Source: Maribellus comscasis (GTDB lineage Bacteria; Bacteroidota; Bacteroidia; Bacteroidales; Prolixibacteraceae). Taken from it: a stretch of DNA of 64,000 nt. Positions 60,315-64,000 of the stretch are shown here, piece after piece. Under the pieces are notes generated by a model that was not told the origin of the DNA, made no database searches, and was given only the letters and a program-made list of their open reading frames with translations. Position numbers and translations under genes: made by a program. The DNA lies in assembly GCF_009762775.1 (NCBI RefSeq), contig NZ_CP046401.1:6274001-6338000 (forward strand). Direction: 5' to 3'. The first letter of the stretch is position 1. Each line of letters opens with the position of its first letter.

Positions 60315-60936
60315 ATGAAAAGAAAAACACTTACAGCAACATTTGGTGTCCATTTTGTTATCCGAAAAGAAAAGGCAAAAAACGGGAATGCCCCGATATT
60401 TGCAAGAATCTCAGTAAATAGACAACGTTGTGAGGTATCTGTCAAAAAATCGATCCCGGTCAGGGATTGGGACAGTCGAAAAGGAAGAGTCAAATCGTGG
60501 AAGGACGAATACAAAAACCTGAACTCATTTCTTGAACAGGTTCGAACAATATTAGTTGAACATTACCAGGATTTGGTGATCGAAAATGAGGAAATAACCC
60601 CTGCTGCAGTTAAAAACCGTTTTTTAGGATTGGATGATTCCGGTTATTCGCTGTTAGACTTATTTGATTACCATAATGATCAAATGCAAAAAATTCTAAA
60701 GTGGGGAACTTTGAAAAACTATTTTACAACAAAAAAATACATGGTTTTATTTCTGGAAGCTCATTTAAAGAGAAAGGATATTCCACTTACTCTTTTAAAT
60801 TACCGGTTTATCAGTGAGTTCGAAAACTTTTTACGCAATTACCAACCTCTGGACCATCACAAACCGTTAGGGAATAATGGAGTTATGAAGCATCTGGAAC
60901 GTTTACGTAAGGTCATAACCCTTGCTGGCTATTCTG
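60315..60936 (+). pseudogene. Tyrosine integrase, N-terminal half only
   Basis: About 205 native codons survive: an arm-DNA-binding domain (TFGVHFVIRKEKAKNGNAPI, RCEVSVKKSIPVRDWDSRKG) and a SAM-like core-binding domain (YSLLDLFDYHNDQM, LLNYRFISEFENFL, KHLERLRKVITLA). The frame then enters IS21-type sequence and ends at 61007 after SGSFCATDF-type residues. The catalytic domain with R-H-R-Y is not in the window. Its position 286 nt from the tRNA-Pro 3' end marks it as the integrase of an element that entered at that tRNA. Confidence 0.88.
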
Positions 60937-61505
60937 GTTCGTTTTGTGCCACCGATTTCGGAGTGGTTTGTGCCACTGATTTCGGTTCAAACTGTGCCAC
61001 CGGGTAGCTAAAAAGCGGATAATTTTCGGCTCGTTTTGTGCCACTCCGGTCAGGTCCGGTTACTCTAACGGTTCGTTTTGTGCCACTTTGGGAGATCAGT
61101 TAAAACATGCTATATCGCAGATTTTTTCTGGATATGGCAAACAAACTTGATCCGATGGATTTAAAACAGATTTTATCGTTGCACAACGAGGGTTTAAGCA
61201 ACCGGCAGATTGGCGATCTTTTGAGTATTTCGCGCAACACAGTCAACAATTACATCAAGCTGGCAAAGTCCAGCGATTACAGTATCAGGGAAATGCTGAC
61301 AATGGATCCTCACCAGTTGGGGGAACTTTTTACAGCACACACTACACTTATTACCAACCGGTACGACGAGCTGATGGCCTGGTTCGACAAAGTAAACCAA
61401 CAACGTAACCACCCCGGGTTTACTTTTATGTACCATTACCAGGAATACCAGGGCCAGGTTTCCAATCCGTACAGTTATACCCAGTTTATGGTGGAAAAAA
61501 CGGTC
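60936..61505 (+). mobile_element. IS21-type element 1, left part (interrupted)
   Basis: Starts within the integrase at about 60936 (plus or minus about 10 nt). It carries TGTGCCAC iterons at 60945, 60969, 60993, 61037 and 61079 and the 5' part of an istA gene. It is cut near 61505 by a second IS21-type element, so the remainder lies beyond the window. Confidence 0.8.
61134..61505 (+). pseudogene. Truncated istA of IS21 element 1
   Basis: Begins MANKLDPMDLKQILSLHNEG (same MANKL start as the intact istA), with an HTH region SNRQIGDLLSISRNTVNNYI and the HPGFTFMYHYQEY segment, then stops being IstA-like after YSYTQFMVE, where it runs into iterons of element 2; the chance frame ends at 61559. The DDE domain is absent. 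Confidence 0.85.
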
Positions 61506-61684
61506 AAACTGACCACCCCAGGCCGGAATAAAATGACCACCCTCGCCAGTTTAAACTGACCACCGCGTGCCGGAGCAAATTGACCACCAGCGCCGGACTA
61601 AAGTGACCACCCACCAAAAGAGATTGATTTTACTTCTGTCGAAGCCATAATTTCATACTGATTTAAACAAATTAATATGAAAAC

Positions 61685-63232
61685 ATGGCTAATAAATTAA
61701 TCGACATGAGTAAAGTAAGAAAAGTCATTCAGTTACACCACCAGGGAAAAGCAAAGCAATTTATCAGTAGGTACCTGGGCCTTTCACGCAATACGGTCAA
61801 GAAGTATATCGCTCTATACAAGGTGTTAAACCTTACAATTGATGATATTGATAAGAAGAGTGATTCCGAGCTGGAAAAGATCTTTAGCAGGGATACCGAA
61901 GATGTTCTTTCCCCAAAGCTAAAAAAGGTTTATAACTTCTTTCCCTACATGGAGCGTGAATTAAAAAAGACCGGCGTTACCAAACAGCTGATGTGGGAAG
62001 AATATTATGAAAAACATCCCGATGGACTAAAACTAAGCCAGTTTAAAGCCCACTACCTGCGTTGGAATAAAAAGGTTAACCCGGTAATGCATATGGAGCA
62101 TAAAGCAGGCGATAAGATGTTTATTGACTACGCTGGCAAAACCCTGGAAATTATCAATAAAGAAACAGGCGAGATTGAAGAGGTACAGTTTTTTGTTGCC
62201 ATACTGGGGGCCAGTCAATACACCTATGCAGAAGCCTCACCGAGCCAACAAAAAGAAGACTTTGTTGCTTCGGTTGAAAATGCACTGCACTTTTACGGGG
62301 GAGTTCCTGCAGCTATTGTCCCTGATAACCTAAAGTCTGCCGTAACCAAAAGCAGCCGGTTTGAACCTACCATTAACGAAACGTTTATGGACTTTGCCGA
62401 ACATTACGGTACAACAGTTCTTCCGGCTCGGGCTTACCGTCCCCGGGACAAGTCACTGGCAGAAGGAGCAGTCAAGATATTATACCAAAGAATATATCCG
62501 GCCTTGCGCGGCAAAGATTTTTACAGTTTAGAAGAGCTTAACTGTGCAATTTGGGATGAACTGGACAAGCATAACAACAAAAAGTTAACCGGCAGGCCAA
62601 CGTCCCGGTATCAATTATTCGTTGAAGACGAAAAAGGCAAGCTTACCGCATTACCTGTAGAAAAATACGAGATTAAAGAAATAGCAATAGCCACCGTAGC
62701 CATGAACGGGCACGTGCTGTTAAGCAAAGACAAACATTATTACAGCGTTCCGTGTCAGTATTTAAAGAAGAAGGTAAAGCTGGTGTTTACATCAAAAACC
62801 GTTGAAATATACCATAAATACAACCGCATAGCTTTGCACAAAAGAGATGGACGTAAATACTTCTACACCACAAACAAAGACCACCTGGCAACAACACACC
62901 AGTTTGTTACCGACTGGACACCGCAGCGTTTTATCAACTGGGCAGCTTCAATTGACGAGAGTGTAAAGGAATTTATAATCAATGTGCTGGAAAGAAAACA
63001 ACACCCTGAACAATCCTATAAAAGCTGTATGGGCGTATTGGCTTTTGCCAAAAAGGTTGGGGAAGAAAGGCTTGCCAATGCGTGTAAACGTGCATTGGAA
63101 CATCAGGTTTACAACTACAAAATCATACAAAAGATACTGGAAAAAGGGTTGGATAAACTTGATGATGAAAAACCGGACGAACCGGAACTTCCTTTTCATA
63201 ACAACATAAGGGGAGGAAAATATTACAACTGA
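61685..63232 (+). CDS. istA: IS21 transposase IstA
   Basis: 515-aa DDE transposase. N-terminal HTH (KQFISRYLGLSRNTVKKYI), central RNase-H-like domain with Asp148 (MFIDYAG), Asp214 (VPDNLK) and Glu260 (SLAEGAVK), then a C-terminal beta barrel. Full length and without frame breaks. It works with IstB encoded 14 nt downstream. Start ATG at 61685 gives MANKLIDMSKVRKV, matching the truncated istA upstream in its first residues. Confidence 0.95.
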   Translation: MANKLIDMSKVRKVIQLHHQGKAKQFISRYLGLSRNTVKKYIALYKVLNLTIDDIDKKSDSELEKIFSRDTEDVLSPKLKKVYNFFPYMERELKKTGVTKQLMWEEYYEKHPDGLKLSQFKAHYLRWNKKVNPVMHMEHKAGDKMFIDYAGKTLEIINKETGEIEEVQFFVAILGASQYTYAEASPSQQKEDFVASVENALHFYGGVPAAIVPDNLKSAVTKSSRFEPTINETFMDFAEHYGTTVLPARAYRPRDKSLAEGAVKILYQRIYPALRGKDFYSLEELNCAIWDELDKHNNKKLTGRPTSRYQLFVEDEKGKLTALPVEKYEIKEIAIATVAMNGHVLLSKDKHYYSVPCQYLKKKVKLVFTSKTVEIYHKYNRIALHKRDGRKYFYTTNKDHLATTHQFVTDWTPQRFINWAASIDESVKEFIINVLERKQHPEQSYKSCMGVLAFAKKVGEERLANACKRALEHQVYNYKIIQKILEKGLDKLDDEKPDEPELPFHNNIRGGKYYN

Positions 63233-63246
63233 TAAAGTAAAAAACA

Positions 63247-63984
63247 ATGAACGAAGTAACATTAACACGAATGAAACAGATGAAGCTCCATGGTATGCAT
63301 GGGGCTTTTAAAACAGCTGTCGAAACAGGTAAAACCGATGATTACACCATCGACCAGTTTGTATCGATGATAACAGATGCCGAGTGGGACGATCGCAACA
63401 ACCGCAAGATAGAGCGATTGATAAAAAATGCAAGGTTCCACTATAAAGCAACCATTGAAAACGTGGTGTACGAACATACAAGAAATATCGATCGGACAAA
63501 ACTGTTAAGACTGGCTGAATGCGATTTTATTAATAAAAACGAGAATGTATTAATATCGGGCAGCACCGGTGCCGGCAAAAGCTACATTGCAACAGCCTTA
63601 GGGTATCAGGCCTGTATCGAGGGATACAGGGTTTTGTACTTTAATACAACCAAGCTGTTTTCTAAACTAAAAATGGCAAAAGCCGATGGATCTTATCTCA
63701 AAGAACTTGCAAAAATGGCCAGGCATCAGTTAATAATACTCGATGACTTTGGCCTGCAACCCTTAGATAGCCAAAACCGGATAGCTCTGTTAGAGTTAAT
63801 TGAAGATAGGCACAATAAAGGATCTATGCTTGTAACATCACAGCTGCCCGTTAGTAAGTGGTATGAAATAATCGGGGAGAAAACGATTGCCGATGCCATA
63901 CTTGACCGGTTGATCCATCAATCGCACAGGATTGAGCTGATGGGTGAATCGATGAGAAAAAAACGAAACATTTATAGTGAATAA
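63247..63984 (+). CDS. istB: IS21 helper ATPase IstB
   Basis: 245-aa AAA+ ATPase that assembles on target DNA and activates IstA. Walker A GSTGAGKS (from residue 105), Walker B LIILDDFG (Asp166-Asp167), and the N-terminal MKQMKLHGMHGAFK target-binding helix. The gene is complete; only 16 nt remain to the window end. Confidence 0.95.
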   Translation: MNEVTLTRMKQMKLHGMHGAFKTAVETGKTDDYTIDQFVSMITDAEWDDRNNRKIERLIKNARFHYKATIENVVYEHTRNIDRTKLLRLAECDFINKNENVLISGSTGAGKSYIATALGYQACIEGYRVLYFNTTKLFSKLKMAKADGSYLKELAKMARHQLIILDDFGLQPLDSQNRIALLELIEDRHNKGSMLVTSQLPVSKWYEIIGEKTIADAILDRLIHQSHRIELMGESMRKKRNIYSE

Positions 63985-64000
63985 AAAACAGTAAATTTGT

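Larger units (their letters stand above)
61506..64000 (+). mobile_element. IS21-type element 2, intact left part to window end
   Basis: Left end with five direct repeats AAAnTGACCACC at 61506, 61530, 61553, 61577 and 61600 (spacing 23-24 nt), then istA and istB. It is inserted into the istA of element 1. The right end lies beyond 64000, so the target duplication cannot be checked. Confidence 0.85.

Noticed and set aside
61506..61611. Five evenly spaced 12-nt repeats that resemble a small CRISPR array
   Set aside because: Repeats are too short (12 nt), spacers are 11-12 nt, there are no cas genes, and the position at the start of an IS21 element explains them as transposase-binding iterons.

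Overview
The window is a stretch of a Bacteroidota chromosome, most likely a marine or sediment member of the Marinilabiliales (Prolixibacteraceae-like). This is inferred from the AT-rich base composition, -7 boxes of the TAnnTTTG type, outer-membrane receptors with carboxypeptidase-regulatory N-termini, many lipoproteins, Bacteroidota-restricted families (HYC_CC_PP, DUF6090, DUF6055, DUF4932), sulfatases with a GH106-type hydrolase, and genes typical of anaerobic metabolism (Mrp/ORP-like ATPases, NapC-type cytochrome). No rRNA is present; one tRNA-Pro(CGG) is seen.

Layout. 0-5.3 kb: edge of a leftward gene, an M49-like metallopeptidase lipoprotein, and a three-gene metal-handling set (Cys-rich HYC_CC_PP protein, TonB-dependent receptor, secreted HMA protein). 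5.4-12.7 kb: a membrane histidine kinase, a small outer-membrane protein, a decayed gene, a DUF4932 lipoprotein, a LysE exporter and an ABC-F ATPase. 12.7-20.6 kb: a signalling operon with an 11-PAS kinase, an Rcp1-type response regulator and a REC-PAS-kinase-REC protein; an IS200 element splits the last gene one codon before the phosphoacceptor Asp. 21-28 kb: cyclase, an M20 amidohydrolase that has lost its metal-binding core, a tandem DUF6090 array with decayed copies, DUF4180 and DUF6055 proteins.

28.2-37.4 kb is an accessory island between two 132-bp direct repeats. It holds a type I restriction operon (HsdR, a RAYT-type HUH transposase, an HsdM-HsdS fusion), a DDE insertion sequence and a small monooxygenase-like gene. 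REP-like palindromes lie inside the RAYT and hsdM reading frames, and another repeat seems to have extended the HsdMS C-terminus. 37.5-46 kb: an alpha/beta hydrolase, a group II intron scar, a thioredoxin-like lipoprotein, a tetraheme cytochrome fused to a formylglycine-generating-enzyme-like domain, gene remnants, VOC and AraC genes, and a GMC oxidoreductase. 46.1-54.5 kb: an operon of esterase, two sulfatases, an unrecognised secreted protein and a GH106-like hydrolase, apparently for breaking down a sulfated, probably rhamnose-containing polysaccharide.

54.5-59.8 kb: an eight-gene leftward, translationally coupled operon with three NifX-like proteins, a DUF5320 protein, two ferredoxin-containing MinD/Mrp-type ATPases, an MFS transporter and an MBL-fold protein; it resembles the ORP (orange protein) clusters of anaerobes. 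59.9-64 kb: tRNA-Pro followed by repeated GGTGACC motifs and the N-terminal half of a tyrosine integrase. The integrase is broken by one IS21-type element, which is itself broken by a second, intact IS21-type element running to the window end. This looks like the left edge of an integrated element at the tRNA.
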